Shown: positions 12,053 to 23,665 of the stretch, piece by piece
Layout: every line of letters begins with the position of its first letter
Position numbering within the stretch: the first letter of the stretch is position 1
Source: Mycteria americana
Taxonomy: Eukaryota > Chordata > Aves > Ciconiiformes > Ciconiidae
Length of the DNA: 64,000 bases
Reading direction: 5' to 3'
Assembly (NCBI RefSeq): GCF_035582795.1
Contig: NC_134366.1
Span: forward strand, 3,454,828 to 3,518,827
Program-made: the position numbers and the translations under genes
Notes under the pieces: generated by a model
What the model saw: the letters and a program-made list of their open reading frames with translations, nothing else
What the model was told of the DNA's origin: nothing
Databases searched by the model: none

Positions 12053-13300
12053 ATGACCAACATGAGCTGGAGCTTTCTAACCCGCCTGCTAGAAGAGATT
12101 CACAATCACTCCACCTTCGTGGGGAAGGTCTGGCTCACCGTGCTCATCGTCTTCCGCATTGTCTTGACAGCGGTGGGAGGGGAGTCCATCTACTCCGACG
12201 AGCAGAGCAAGTTCACCTGTAATACCAAGCAGCCCGGCTGCGACAACGTCTGTTACGATGCCTTTGCGCCGCTGTCACACGTCAGGTTCTGGGTCTTCCA
12301 GATCATCATGATATCCACCCCTTCAGTCATGTACCTGGGCTATGCCATCCACAGGATCGCCCGGTCGGCGGAGGAGGAGAAGAAGTTCAAGGGATTCAAG
12401 AAGAAGAAGCAGTTTGCTTTGAACTGGCAGGCAGTGCGCAACATGGAGGACCCGATGGAGGCTGATGAAGAGGAGCCCATGATCTCTGACGACACAGCAG
12501 AAAAGGAGAAAGCCAAAGCCAAGCCCAAAAGCAAAGAGCAACAAAAGCATGACGGGAGGAGGCGCATCCAGCAAGAAGGACTGATGAAAATCTACGTCTT
12601 CCAGCTACTTACCAGAGCTTCGTTTGAAGTTTGCTTTTTGATAGGGCAGTATTTGCTCTACGGTTTTGAGGTAGAAGCCTATTACGTCTGCAACAGAGTC
12701 CCTTGCCCTCACACTGTGGATTGCTTTGTGTCCCGGCCAACAGAGAAGACCATCTTTCTCCTGGTGATGTATGTCGTGAGCTGCCTGTGCTTACTTCTGA
12801 ACATGTGTGAGATGTTTCACCTGGGGTTTGGGACCATCCGAGATGCCATTCGTAACCGGAAAATCAACAGCTTTAGGCAGCCTCCCTACAACTATGCCTA
12901 CCCAAAGAACATCTCCTGCCCTCCTGAGTACAACCTGGTAGTGAAATCAGAGAAGTCCACCAAGATTCCCAACAGCTTGATGGCTCATGAGCAGAACTTG
13001 GCTAACGTCGCTCAGGAGCAGCAGTGCACCAGCCCAGATGAGAACCTCCCGCCAGACTTGTCCACCCTGCACAAACACTTGCGAGTGGCTCAGGAGCAGT
13101 TAGACATAGCATTTCAGAGCTACAGCAGCACCCAGGCCAACACGCAACCTTCTCGAACCAGCAGTCCTGCCTCGGGTGGCACGGTGGTAGAGCAGAACCG
13201 GGCCAACACCGCCCAGGAGAAACAAGGTGCTAAACCCAAGGCCTGCTTGGAGAAAGGGAGCTCAAGCAGTAAAGATGGAAAGACGTCTGTATGGATATAG
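12053..13300 (+). CDS. GJC2: Gap junction gamma-2 protein (connexin-47)
   Basis: This intronless frame of 415 residues is a complete gamma-type connexin. Six subunits form a hemichannel; docked hemichannels pass ions and small molecules between cells, and mammalian Cx47 works mainly in oligodendrocytes. The N-terminus is [16 protein letters not shown]. Four membrane spans lie near residues 26-47, 78-100, 180-203 and 233-256. The first extracellular loop has Cys56, 63 and 67 (C-x6-C-x3-C) and the second has Cys213, 218 and 224 (C-x4-C-x5-C). The charged cytoplasmic loop is 105-170, the tail is about 158 residues, and it ends in GKTSVWI. The first ATG (12053) is in a weak context and the second (12062) in a better one; I keep the first because human GJC2, as I recall it, also starts MTNMSW. 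The loop and tail differ from GJC1 (Cx45), and IBA57 follows as in human. Confidence in family is near certain and in GJC2 rather than GJC1 high. Confidence 0.96.
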   Translation: MTNMSWSFLTRLLEEIHNHSTFVGKVWLTVLIVFRIVLTAVGGESIYSDEQSKFTCNTKQPGCDNVCYDAFAPLSHVRFWVFQIIMISTPSVMYLGYAIHRIARSAEEEKKFKGFKKKKQFALNWQAVRNMEDPMEADEEEPMISDDTAEKEKAKAKPKSKEQQKHDGRRRIQQEGLMKIYVFQLLTRASFEVCFLIGQYLLYGFEVEAYYVCNRVPCPHTVDCFVSRPTEKTIFLLVMYVVSCLCLLLNMCEMFHLGFGTIRDAIRNRKINSFRQPPYNYAYPKNISCPPEYNLVVKSEKSTKIPNSLMAHEQNLANVAQEQQCTSPDENLPPDLSTLHKHLRVAQEQLDIAFQSYSSTQANTQPSRTSSPASGGTVVEQNRANTAQEKQGAKPKACLEKGSSSSKDGKTSVWI

Positions 13301-14313
13301 CTTCGTCTAAAAGGAGAGAGGGCAGCATAAGTGGGGTTTTTATTTTGGTTTGTTTCTGGTTTTTTGGTATTGTCTTGCATTCGTTTCACAGGGCACAGGC
13401 GCAATTTTTATATGGAAGTCAAGAGAGAAAAGGAGTTTCAGACCAATTTAGTGCTGTCTTCCAGTGCGTTAACAAAAGACACTTCTTTCCTGTTTCCAAC
13501 TCATTCTCCAGCTGGGAACCTCCAGCGAGCAACAGCAAACTCCCTGCATCTCGCACCCCTTCGGTCACCACCAGAGCCCCCAACAGAGACCGGACAACGC
13601 GCTGTGATGGGAAGCGGAGCTGCTGGTGGCTCAGGAGAGAAGTCAGGCCGACAGCGAGCAGCTCCCCTCCTGCATGGCGAGGCTACAGTGCTGTACGTCA
13701 GGCAGTGTTTAATTACTAAATATCCTTAATCAAAATTAATTTCTGATCCCTCGATAGAAAACAACTGACACATTGCATGAACCTTCATGACACGCTTACA
13801 GCTGATGTCGTGCCTGAATTGCTAGATGCTGTAGCAGGCATCGCTGGAAACGAAGGCATCGTTCGATGCTGCGAGCCACGAGCTGGCACCCACATCAGGT
13901 TATGGGGCAGAAACACAGCGACTGTCTGTCTTACACAGGGAGACCTAAAAGCATAGCGCAGCGCTGAAGGTTTTTGTCTTTTATTCCTCTGCATCAAAGC
14001 AAAAAGCAAATACGATCAAACGCTACGCAGCAGGAGCGAGCAGTGACATTGCGTCATACCAGTGCCTGTATAGCACTTGCTACAGATGTGATGGGAATGG
14101 CTGCAGTTACAGAGTTTTTAACAAACTGCTGCTTCACATCATCAGAAAGTGCCTTTATGCAACCAGGAAAACAAAATCATAAAGGGTTTAGACTTCTTTA
14201 TTTGCTGATTATTAGCAGAGATTGGAAGATCGGTGTTGGCAAATTTGTTTTTCTGTTTAATCAAACCCTTATAAATAGTGGCAGACAGCAGATCTATGCA
14301 TAGCGCGTATATG

Positions 14314-14395
14314 ATGTGTGTGTGTGTACATGTACGTATATATACAGACACATATGAACATGTGTGTGTGAATATAGACATAGAGAGATATATAG
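14314..14395. repeat. TG/TA-rich microsatellite
   Basis: Interrupted TG, TA and CA dinucleotide runs over about 80 bases. This is simple repeat DNA, and short open frames across it are artefacts. Confidence 0.8.
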
Positions 14396-16526
14396 AAATG
14401 TAATATCAACCCTTTGGTAATTTTACAGCCTTCCACCTCCCCTGGGAAAACCTGTCTGGTCAAGGACTATGGCTGATCTCTTCCTGGAGCAGTCTTTGAG
14501 CTTCTAGCCTCCAGCCTCCCCTGGGGAACCGGCAGGTTTCACACACTTGCTTGGGGGGCTTAACAGAAGATCTGGCTTCAGTGGGGACAGGACCAGGACA
14601 ATAGCAGGATGATTTTCACTAGTTTATGGGGAGCTTTTTGAGCTTGGCTTGGTTTTAGGGTGGTTTTCATGCAGCTACAGGAGTCTAGGGGCATGTTAAA
14701 ACCAAGCTGCTGAGCTCCAAGGCTCCTGCTTAGAGCTGAGGACATGCTTTGTCAGGCTGGTTTCATCCCATGTCTCTTGCACAGCTGCGGGGCTGTGGCT
14801 TTGTTCCCCTCCAGTAACACAAAACGGAAAGAAAACCTCCTCACTGGGAGCACAGGAAGCATCTCCTGCTGAATGGTAGAGGATGAAACCAGTCACTGCC
14901 CCACTCTGCCACATCTCAGAGTGGGTCTCATCCCTGAGATGTTCCCAAGATGCCTGTGGTTTGGCAGATCTCTCGCAACCTCCCAAGAGTCCAACAGTTG
15001 ATTCACCACTGTGGAGAACTCAAATAGGCAGAGCCTTCAAGATCAAACCTAACTCAAAAGAAGTAAATCCTCACCAAACACAGCACTGTCCCTTTGCTGA
15101 GCTTGTCCCTTGGGGCTGTGCCAGCCACCCAAAGTCACATGCAGGTCCCTATGCCACTATTTCTTATCCATTGGATCTATATGATTTCTTGCTGGGCATC
15201 TTTCTTATGTCCTTGATATTGGTCTCTGAAAGCCTTGAGGATGCCTGTTCCCCAGCTGGTCAGGCCCTTTGGCCAGTATGAAACACCTGGGTATGGCCTT
15301 CAGCCCCTGGTAATCTCGACTGAGCTGTGCCATGCCATTAGAGAACAGTGCTGGCAGCAAAAAAGTAGGTTTAAAAAGAAAGCAAAGAAACATCCTATGA
15401 GGTATCCAGCTACAAATATTCAGTATGGCTTTGCATAACAGTCTGGGGAACACTTTCAGGCTTGTTCCTGGTCCTGCTGGTTCCTGGTCCATCAGTAAAA
15501 TGCCTGGAGCTCTGCCCACTCTCACTGCTAGAGATCTTCCCCTCGAAAATGGACAACCACATCTAGGAGGAGGATCAGTGCATCCCCCCCACCAGAAATG
15601 GTCAGGAGTAACACACATCTGTCGTGTGGAGGGATGGCCTTTCTGCTGTGAATTTTGCATGAAAGGTTCAGAAAGTTCACACCATGGTGGTGGGGAGACA
15701 AACATATCCAACTGCGCTGTTGGTCCTTGTCCTGCATGCGGGAACGTGTTCTCTTCCTGGGCTGGGGCTGCACCGGGCAATGCAGGAGAGGCTGGTTGCT
15801 GACGGTGGTGCCATCATGAAGGTAAATGCATGCAGGTCCACAGCCCAGGGCTGCTGGGGAGGAGAGCAGAGGTGCTGCTGGGTGGAAATTTGCTCTCTAG
15901 TAAGCTGTCCAGGGCACAAGCTTGTCCTCCACATCGATGCGACTTCTCATTTATTGCCAGCCTTGTGTCCCATGGGAAACAGTGTGTACTTAAAGTCACA
16001 ATCCCAAGGGAAGGATGGAAATTCTGAGGAGAGCGATGGCTGGATGCTGCCTGGTTTTCTTCTGATTCTTTTGAGATGAGCAGCAATATCACAGCCCCAG
16101 ATAAACTTGTCCTTCCCACGCAATGCTGGAAGGCACTGTGCTGTGCAGGAGTCTGGATTTTGCATTTCTCCTGCCCATACCAGCGACACCTCCCGCAGCC
16201 CCAGACATGGCTTGAGCATTTCCTGATGACTCAGATCAGCCCCTCGGCTCCCGCTGACCTGCAGATTCACCAGCGAGTCACCAAGCGCAGGGATGGGCAT
16301 GTGCCTCCCTTGCTCTTGCTTCAGGAAGCCATCCTAGCAAATGCCTCACCGTGGAAAAAGTGGGGGGCGGATTTTAAGCCAAAAACCCCAAAACCTGGTC
16401 ACAGGGACCTGATCGACTCATGAAACCCATTTTATACAGCAGGGCTACACACCATGCCCCACAATGTAGCTGGTCAGTGCCTGATGGGAGAAGATCCCTG
16501 GGCTCCATGGCTGCAGGTTGAGAGAC

Positions 16527-17200
16527 ACGTAGAGCAACAGGGTTGGAAAGGACCACGGATCGTCTTGCCAACTTGCCACCATCAAATGCTTCCTTAATGG
16601 CTAACACAAACCCCCGCTCACTGCAACCCCTGGCATCTCCTCTCCTCAGCAGACACAGAGAACATTTCATGCCTTCAATGTCTGCAGAAGCTTTTGGGTT
16701 TTTGAAGACTGTTTTCATCCTCCTCATCTGCTTTAAGCTAAACTCCAGTCTCATCAACCTTTCTTCAAAGGCTGCTTTTGCATCATGGTTTTCCTTTGTA
16801 TCTTTGAGCCACCACCAGCCAGTCCATGTGGTGAGGCAGCAGTGGCCCCTGGACCAGCTTTCCACCCTGCTCCTCTTCATGCACCCATCTGCCACCCTGG
16901 TCCTCCTCAAAACCCAATCTTCTGCAGGCATGGGGACTGCCCCTCTCTGCAGATGTGCGCTTGTATGGCCAGGATCTTCCTGCCCTCCTGCAAACTGCCT
17001 TTTTATTTTCATGCCACAGACCCAGTGCGCCAAGGGGGTTTTGAATGGTCAGTTGATCCTGCAGCAGATTTGCAGCCTCCTCCCGGCTGGTGTCACCAGC
17101 ACATTGAATACGCACACACTGTTTTCCATAGTGAGAGTCAATAATTGCAATATTGATGAGTACTAGAGCCAGGGCAGACTCTTGGGCGATCAATGCAACC
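16527..17200 (-). mobile_element. Possible degraded CR1 LINE fragment
   Basis: The start (about 16533-16555) reads GGGTTGGAAAGGACC, the reverse complement of the usual CR1 3' region, and the following bases keep the weakly alternating pattern of a decayed element. No reverse transcriptase motif is recognisable. The right boundary is uncertain. Confidence 0.3.
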
Positions 17201-18304
17201 TCCTCGTCAGGCAGGGAGACAGGGTAATCGCTCTCTCAGCCATCGTTCCAGCCAGCCCCGCTCATCTATCAAGCTTGAAACACTTCCTTGCATGAAATGC
17301 TTTGCAAATGGAAACTAATCTTGCTTTCCCATGTTTTCCAAGCATTTTGACAGGGACAGAAGCACAAAGGCACATTCCTGGCAGGACTGCTCCGGTGTCG
17401 TGAGCTGCCTGGGAGAGATGCAAAGTTACCTGCAAGGTCCCAGCCAGCCTGGAGGACACTGCTGACTCCTCTGACCCTGGGGAGGAGGGACCCCAGTTCT
17501 CCCAGATCCCATCTGAGCTGCACACAGGAGGCAGCATGAGTCAGACAGCCCTAGAAATATAAAGGATTATTATTATTACTATGTATATTGAGTTGCTCAC
17601 TCCCCCCCTTCCTCCTCCACTCCTTGGCCTCGAAAGTCTTTAGGATATTGTGTCTTTCCACCAAGTCAACACCACAAAGGTGACCGACACACATTAATGT
17701 CTCTGCAGGAGCGACTCCTTTTGGGGAAGGAGCAACAGTCCCCTCTTTTATCATGTCACTTTGGGAAGGAAAAGGATAGAGAGGCAAAATAAGCATAACC
17801 ACAAGCAAAAAAACCATCACAACCATTACAAACTAAACCAGCGTCTCGAGGAATTTCAATTAGACGACGGGCAGCGTCGGCCATGGAAGAAACGCCAGTA
17901 GTATAATTAATGCTTTGCTTTTTTTTTTACAGGTTAGTAGTTTTGTTCACACACAAGACGGGTTTAGCTTTGTAGCTGAACTAATCGTAAATGTTGACTC
18001 TCTCGCTAAACTTGGTTGGATAAAGTGCCCACACTTATATTTCTATTCTTACCGTTCAGGGCCAGGAATGTCCCACGTAAAAGCCAGATTACCTTGTTGC
18101 TTGCATTGCATTCCACTGGGAAATACTTGAACTTAACTCAAGGCCATAACCAGTCTGTGCTGTTATGAAGTTTCTGGGATTGTTATTTTTTTGTTGTTCA
18201 TTTTTTTATGTACTAACTGTATTTGTACTAGAAATTTTTTGAGTATGAGGTTGAATCTGTAAGTATTTTCAGTGTAAATGTTACATCTGGACTGTAGTTA
18301 GAAT

Positions 18305-18390
18305 ATTAAACACTGGTCAAAAGAGAAAGATACATCAGTCCAACTCTTCAACTGGCTATTCCACATCCATTACTAATAAAAAGGAATAAA
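18305..18390 (+). terminator. GJC2: Polyadenylation signal cluster, probable GJC2 transcript end
   Basis: There is ATTAAA at 18305-18310 and AATAAA at 18375-18380 and 18385-18390. A GT-rich stretch follows within 30-60 bases (TGTTACAG then GTGATGTTTCTGTG). Two canonical hexamers with a downstream GU-rich element make a good polyadenylation site; assignment to GJC2 is by position and strand. Confidence 0.55.
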
Positions 18391-18410
18391 ACTTACATTT
18401 TGTTACAGTA

Positions 18411-21400
18411 TGCAAAGCATGTGATGTTTCTGTGAGAAGAGCGCTGAGTGTTGATGACAAGAAATTCTCAATCTATTATTTGCCTGTTTTAGCCATGTAA
18501 GAGCTCTATTTTCCCAGATACGGCTATAAATCACTGCAAAATATTTTTGCCTTAAGAAGTAGCTGACCTTCTAGTTGTTTGGGATGTACTGTCTCTCTGA
18601 TGAATCACTGCCTACAATTCCTTCAGGCATGGAGCTGAAACTGCTTAGGAAAGCCTGTACTTTCAAAAGCAAGAAAACTTTAAAGAGTCTGGCAGAAACT
18701 GATGAGTCAAGCTGAGCAAATGATGGGAAAGCACTTGTGAGAAAGCCTGCCTTTCTGAACGACCTCAGTCTTTGCTCCTCCCATTAAAAATGACAGGCAC
18801 GTTCACTCACAACCCCTGTCCAAAGAGTCTTCAGGAAATGAATTCTGGACAGAAACTTGTGTTTTTTCTGTTTCTCTGGCAGTTGTCGTATCTTTACAAC
18901 TTCTTTGGCATGAGCAGGACCAGCTCCCACCAAGAGACAGAGAAGAAGAGGATCCTCTAACAAGTCCACAAGGAGGGTCAATAGTCAGAAGCACTTTAGC
19001 CTTGTAGGTCACATCCTTTGCAGTGCTACATAAAACACCCAAAAGAAAGAAAAATTTTGCTAAATAACTGGGTGTCCCTCAAACCAGCAAGGTCTGAGGA
19101 ACAGGGTAATCTCGTCCTTGCTCTTGGCTGCTGTGTAGGTACCAGACTTGGATGTAGAAGCACACACGGGTGGCTGACCTTAGCTTGATGTGGGTGCTAG
19201 CCACAGTCATGCAGAAATGAACCCTGTAGTGAGTCTTCCTCGATAGTAGCCTTCACCCCTTGCTGCCAGGCTCACTCGAGGTCTCTGTGCCCCAACCCAC
19301 GGGCAGCCACGTCCTGCCCCCGATGGCTCAGGAGACTGGCATCAGCGAGGAGTAAGTGAGTGAGAAGCAGCCTCATCTCTTGTCCCCAGGTCACCTCCAA
19401 ATTGCTGCTGCTGGAGAGCATGGTGGGGACAGCATCCACGGAGGGAGGGCAGAGCCAGAGGGTGTCGGGGCCCCTGAGTCTAATGCTCAGTAGAAGGAGG
19501 AATGGCAAAAGCAGCCTCCATCTGCCTGTATTCTGGGAACACAGAGCAATTGCAAAACCCTCATTTCTTTAGAAAGCCAGGCTAAAAATACCAGTGACTC
19601 TCCAGCGTCCCATTCTCTCTGGGATCACAAGACCCATTTTTTTCATTAGCTGCTCCATGCTGCAGACAGTATTCCTGTCGACAGCATCTCACTAGCTCCT
19701 AATCACTCCTCCTAGGGGAACGCTAATAACAGCTTTACCTTCATTTTCAGCCCCGCTAGCACAGAACAGCCCCTTTGGTGCACAGACTCACTCCTTGCAA
19801 ACTCAGCTGCCACTTTGTTTTATTTCTGCATCCAGCCTGTTGTCCTTGCAATTTCCCTCCTATCTTCACTGGTCTTTGCATTGCCCAGGCCAGCCACAAT
19901 CCGTGTTTTCCTCTCCAAGGCTGTGGGATATTGTCTCCGTGCCAGAAGTGCTGCTATGGTTTACCACAGCCCCGTGTCCCAGCTGCTGGCTGCCTGCGAC
20001 CGATCTCCTGGAGCGCAGCTTGGGGAGTATTTAATGTGCAGAGTTAGGGTTGAATAATTGCAGCTCACGTGGGTTCATGGATGAGAGTTCGTGCTTAGCA
20101 CCCTGAGAAAAAGTTGGAGAAAATGAGTTTATTATACCAGCGTTAACCTGCAGGGCTGGCTGCAGAGAGATAGCTGGTATCCCTGCTGTATGCTAGTGCA
20201 GCTGAGTTATGGATGAATAAACGCCGAGGATGAGCCCTTGCGGGTGGGAGCCATGGGCTGTCCTGCTGCTGCGGCAGCCAGCAAGCCCCAAACACGGCAG
20301 GGTTTCAGGCAGTAGGAGAGCAGAGAGCGGAAAGCTGATGGAGCACGAGGCTGCTGGCAGCTTGTGCAACTGCCCAGGGACCGGTGAGGAACAGAGAGAG
20401 AATCTCTGTCCTTTTTCAACATTTTCTTAGCTGTGAGAAGGGTTTCTGAGTTGCCCCGACACAGCTGCCTGGATGAGAGATGTTCCACTGAGGAGGGGAT
20501 TTCGAGGGATGTCCAGTTTGGGATATGGCTTAGCCAGGGATTTTGCATGTTGTCACCCTGCCACCCCGCGTCGCCAGCTCTCCTTCCACAAACGTTAGAA
20601 ATGACAAAGCTGGTGGGGGACAATTCATCAGGCTGACGTGGGTGCAGTATCATGAATAAGCGGGAGCTGTAGCTTTCATGGTCTCACCGTGACGTGGAGA
20701 GCCTTCGGTACAAGGAGAGACTGATCTCCGCTACCATTAGATGCCTGCACGGAGCTGGTCCTCCCAGGACCACTTGGAGTCCATGGGGAGAAACAGGCCC
20801 TTCCTAGGTGCAGCTGATGTGATTCAGTTTACACAGAGGCTTCAGGGTGAAACGAAGCATCCTGAAAGTGTTTTTTCATCTCCAACACCTACAAAGGAGC
20901 CCAGCCCACTCGTGTGTGGATGTCCACATTTGGGTAGATGAATTCCATATAGGAGAGGGCTGTTTTCCCAGTATAACTTTAGATGTTTTACACCAGAGAC
21001 TGGCAGAAGTCGACTGAGCATCACAGAGAACTTGCTTTTCAAAATTCCCCCCTGCCAACCCCGCTCAGCACCAAGGCATTTTGATGCTCCTAAACTGCCT
21101 TCAAAGCATAGAGATGGAGAAGAGAACTGAGGACACAGACTCCTTTTATCCTGCTTTCCTTTTCATTCAGTTGCTGAGCTGAGACTGTGGCTTCAGAGGG
21201 CAGAAAGGCGAGGATCTGTGACCGTATCTGGGACTGTTCTGACCATTTAAATACTACTTTACTGGCAGCATAACTCTGTGCTAAAAGAAAACCCAGAGAA
21301 AAGTGAATAAAAGCTGTAGGAAATAGAAAAGCAAATAAAAGCTCAACCTGGCTTCCTGGCTCTTTTCCATTTTCACTCTTCTTTCCACTGCCACCCTTTC

Positions 21401-22950
21401 AAATATGCTCTGTGAGGTCTGATACAACTCGTGCGATGGTTGGGAGGCAGCACGGGCACGCATCGAGAGCTGGCAAAGGACTGCTCATGGGGTGGCCACC
21501 CTCTGCCTCTGTGTCTTGGTGGGTGCAGCAGGGATGTGGTACCGGGCAAAGAAGAGCCAAAGCTGGATCCAGATGCGGATCTACGGTGCCCGTTGGACCC
21601 TGGAGTCTCAGCCCAGCTGTGTTTCCAGATACGTGACTTTCCCCTTTCTCCCGGACCTCTAAAAAGCAAAGCACAGCTCCTGCTCTTGGCACATTCCCAC
21701 TTCCAAGGAGAGGAAAAAAAAACCCAAAATGATGGGCATCAGCTCTCTGCATCTTCAGCCCTGATTTAGAGGAAGACAAGTTTCCTCAGCCCCATTTTTT
21801 ACACACAGCACGCGCCAGCAGCCGGGCAGAGCGCGTTTGCACGCCAAGGTCACCTCAAATCACATCCGCCACGTGTTTTTATTCCTCCACCTGCTCTGCC
21901 TGTGCAGCTGCCTGACGAGTGTCGCCTCTGAGCAGGGCCAGCGCTGAATTCAGTGGCAAACACTCGCATTGCTTGCCACCGCCGGCAGCAGATCCGTCCT
22001 CCCACACACGGGGATATATGATAAGGTTATCGCTGCCAGGGCACGCAGGGAACACCCGGCCCTGCCTGAGGACCAGCTGGCTGAACGTGCCGTCTGCTGC
22101 CATCGCATTTGCAGCTCCCGAAAAACGAGCCCCTTCGCTCAGGGCTTTAGGTTCGGTGGGTTTGCGCCCCCGGGGCTCGGCACTGGCGCGGCCTGTCCCG
22201 GTGAACACAGATGGCTTCTTTTTGCAGGGTTCATTTTGGGCCAGCTGAGCCCCTTCCCTGCGGAGCTGCACATGTGCTGGTGTTGGCAGCAGCAAGGGGC
22301 AGAACGGCCTTAAACCGACTTGCACTTGCGACAACGGGAGAAAAGCAATCACAAATGACAGGCATGACTCACGGCCATTTCTTGAACTGTGGGATGAATT
22401 CCAGTGTAAGGAGCTGCAGCTAAACCCGGGGCTACCCAGGCCCTTCAGAGTCCACATCCCATAGCGCTAACGAATGTCAAAGAGGCAAGGGAGCAGCACC
22501 TTCAGCTCCATGCTTTTAACACGGGGGATTTTATTTCTGCACGATGTCGCTTAGTAGAAATTCTCACTGTCAAACACTATCGTTTGTTCCAGAACAGAGC
22601 TACTGACCGTTTTTCCAGGAGCGTTAAATGAGGATGGGGGCAGCTGATGGGTCCTACAGAAACAGAAGTAACGGAGCATTAAAAATAGAGTGGAAAACAG
22701 GAACCTTTGGAGCAGCAGCATTTTCCAGTGCGCTAGCCAAAATATCACTGGAGGAGAATGGGTACGTACCCTATCTGTCTGCGGTTTCCAGGGGATTAAA
22801 GGCTCAGCGGGGGAAGGAATGACTAAGGGGGCAGGAACGCTGAGAGCAGCCAGGAGAGCAGGGCAGAGGTAGTCTGGGCAGCCCCCGAGGACTCGCACAA
22901 CAAAACCGCAGTAGGTGGGTTTATTTTAGGCTATTTCCTTCATTTCCTCC
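18411..22950. other. Intergenic region between GJC2 and IBA57
   Basis: No protein domain, exon series or RNA gene was recognised on either strand. A TGACTCA AP-1 motif lies near 22366. Open frames of 60-190 codons here are GC-driven and lack any family resemblance. Confidence 0.5.
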
Positions 22951-23090
22951 ATGGCAGGGGCCAGCGCCCTCATGCCTGGCAGGGGAACCCGGGGACCAGC
23001 GGGGTGCCGCTGTCCCTCCGTGCAGCGGGAGGGCAGAGCTGGGGGTGCCCAGCACCAGCTCTGCAATTGCTCCCCAAACGCCTCCTGCAC

Positions 23091-23223
23091 GATCGCTGCC
23101 CGATGGCTGCCAGACCCCTGCCAGGGCCCGGCCCGATCGCTCCCAGACGCCGCCCCGATCGCTGCCAGACCCCCGCCAGGGCCCGGCCCCATCGCTCCCA
23201 GACCCCCGCCAGGGCCCGGCCCC
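23091..23223. repeat. GC-rich minisatellite, about 33-34 bp unit, roughly four copies
   Basis: The last two units are nearly identical: 23157-23190 (34 bp) and 23191-23223 (33 bp), each running from ATCGCT through CAGACCCCCGCCAGGG to CCCGGCCCC. Two shorter or altered units precede them from 23091. The array stops about 160 bp before the IBA57 start codon. Confidence 0.85.
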
Positions 23224-23280
23224 GCTCGGGACGGGCGGAGCCGGCGGGAGAAGGGCGGAGCCGGCGGTGCCCCCTCCCCG

Positions 23281-23294
23281 CCGGCAGGTGGCGC
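23281..23294 (+). promoter_or_regulatory. CTCF-type binding motif
   Basis: CCGGCAGGTGGCGC agrees with the CTCF core CCASYAGRKGGCRS at 13 of 14 positions. It lies between the minisatellite and the YY1-type motif of the IBA57 promoter. Motif match only. Confidence 0.5.
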
Positions 23295-23313
23295 CCTCCC
23301 CGCGGACACACAC

Positions 23314-23324
23314 AAGATGGCGGC
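23314..23324 (+). promoter_or_regulatory. YY1-type motif
   Basis: AAGATGGCGGC is a full match to the YY1 consensus. A second match, GCCGCCATGTTGG, overlaps the IBA57 start codon. YY1 sites close to the start of TATA-less housekeeping genes are common, which suggests transcription starts near here. Confidence 0.6.
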
Positions 23325-23358
23325 AGCGGCAGCGGCGACCGGCGGCGGCCCCCTCTGA
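23317..23358 (+). CDS. Upstream open reading frame in the IBA57 leader (13 codons)
   Basis: The ATG inside the YY1 motif opens a frame of Met, six Ala, Thr, three Gly, Pro and Leu, then TGA. It closes 23 bases before the IBA57 start. It matters only if transcription begins upstream of 23317. It would be a regulatory uORF and I claim no function for the peptide. Confidence 0.35.
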   Translation: MAAAAAATGGGPL

Positions 23359-23381
23359 CAGCGCTCGGCCTGCCCGCCGCC

Positions 23382-23665
23382 ATGTTGGTGAGGGCGGGAG
23401 CGGCGGCGGCGGTAACGACAACCCTGTCCGGGTTGCGCCGGTTGTGGCGGGGCGGGGGGAGCGGAACCGCCGCCTGCTTCCCGCTGGGCCGGGCGCTGCT
23501 GGGCGTGCGGGGCGCCGAGGCCGCCCTCTTGCTCCAGGGGCTCCTCACCAACGACGTCACGCGGCTGGTAGCGGCGGACGGCCCCCCCGCCGCCCTGCCG
23601 CGGGCTCTCTATGCGCATGCGCTCAACGTCCAGGGCCGCTGCCTGTATGACCTCATCCTCTACAG
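23382..23665 (+). CDS. IBA57: IBA57 exon 1 (coding part)
   Basis: Starts at ATG 23382 and ends in the split codon AG| before donor GTGAGA (TACAG|GTGAG). It encodes the presequence and the start of the GcvT fold, ending YDLILY. Confidence 0.95.

Larger units (their letters stand above)
13301..18410 (+). other. GJC2: Probable GJC2 3' untranslated region or 3' terminal exon zone
   Basis: No coding frame is recognisable after the GJC2 stop. The first convincing polyadenylation cluster is at 18305-18390, so either the 3' UTR runs about 5 kb or part is spliced out to a terminal segment after a strong acceptor at 17931-17932. A purine/pyrimidine microsatellite and possible CR1 debris lie inside. 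Confidence 0.4.

Noticed and set aside
12053-13300. Identity as GJC1 (connexin-45) instead of GJC2
   Set aside because: The cytoplasmic loop and tail differ from Cx45, the N-terminus MTNMSW is as I recall in human GJC2, and IBA57 follows. Only the shared gamma-connexin core resembles Cx45.
23004-23381. N-terminal extension of IBA57 upstream of 23382 in the same frame
   Set aside because: The extension runs through the minisatellite and promoter motifs and has no family resemblance. The ATG at 23382 has a good context and starts a typical transit peptide.
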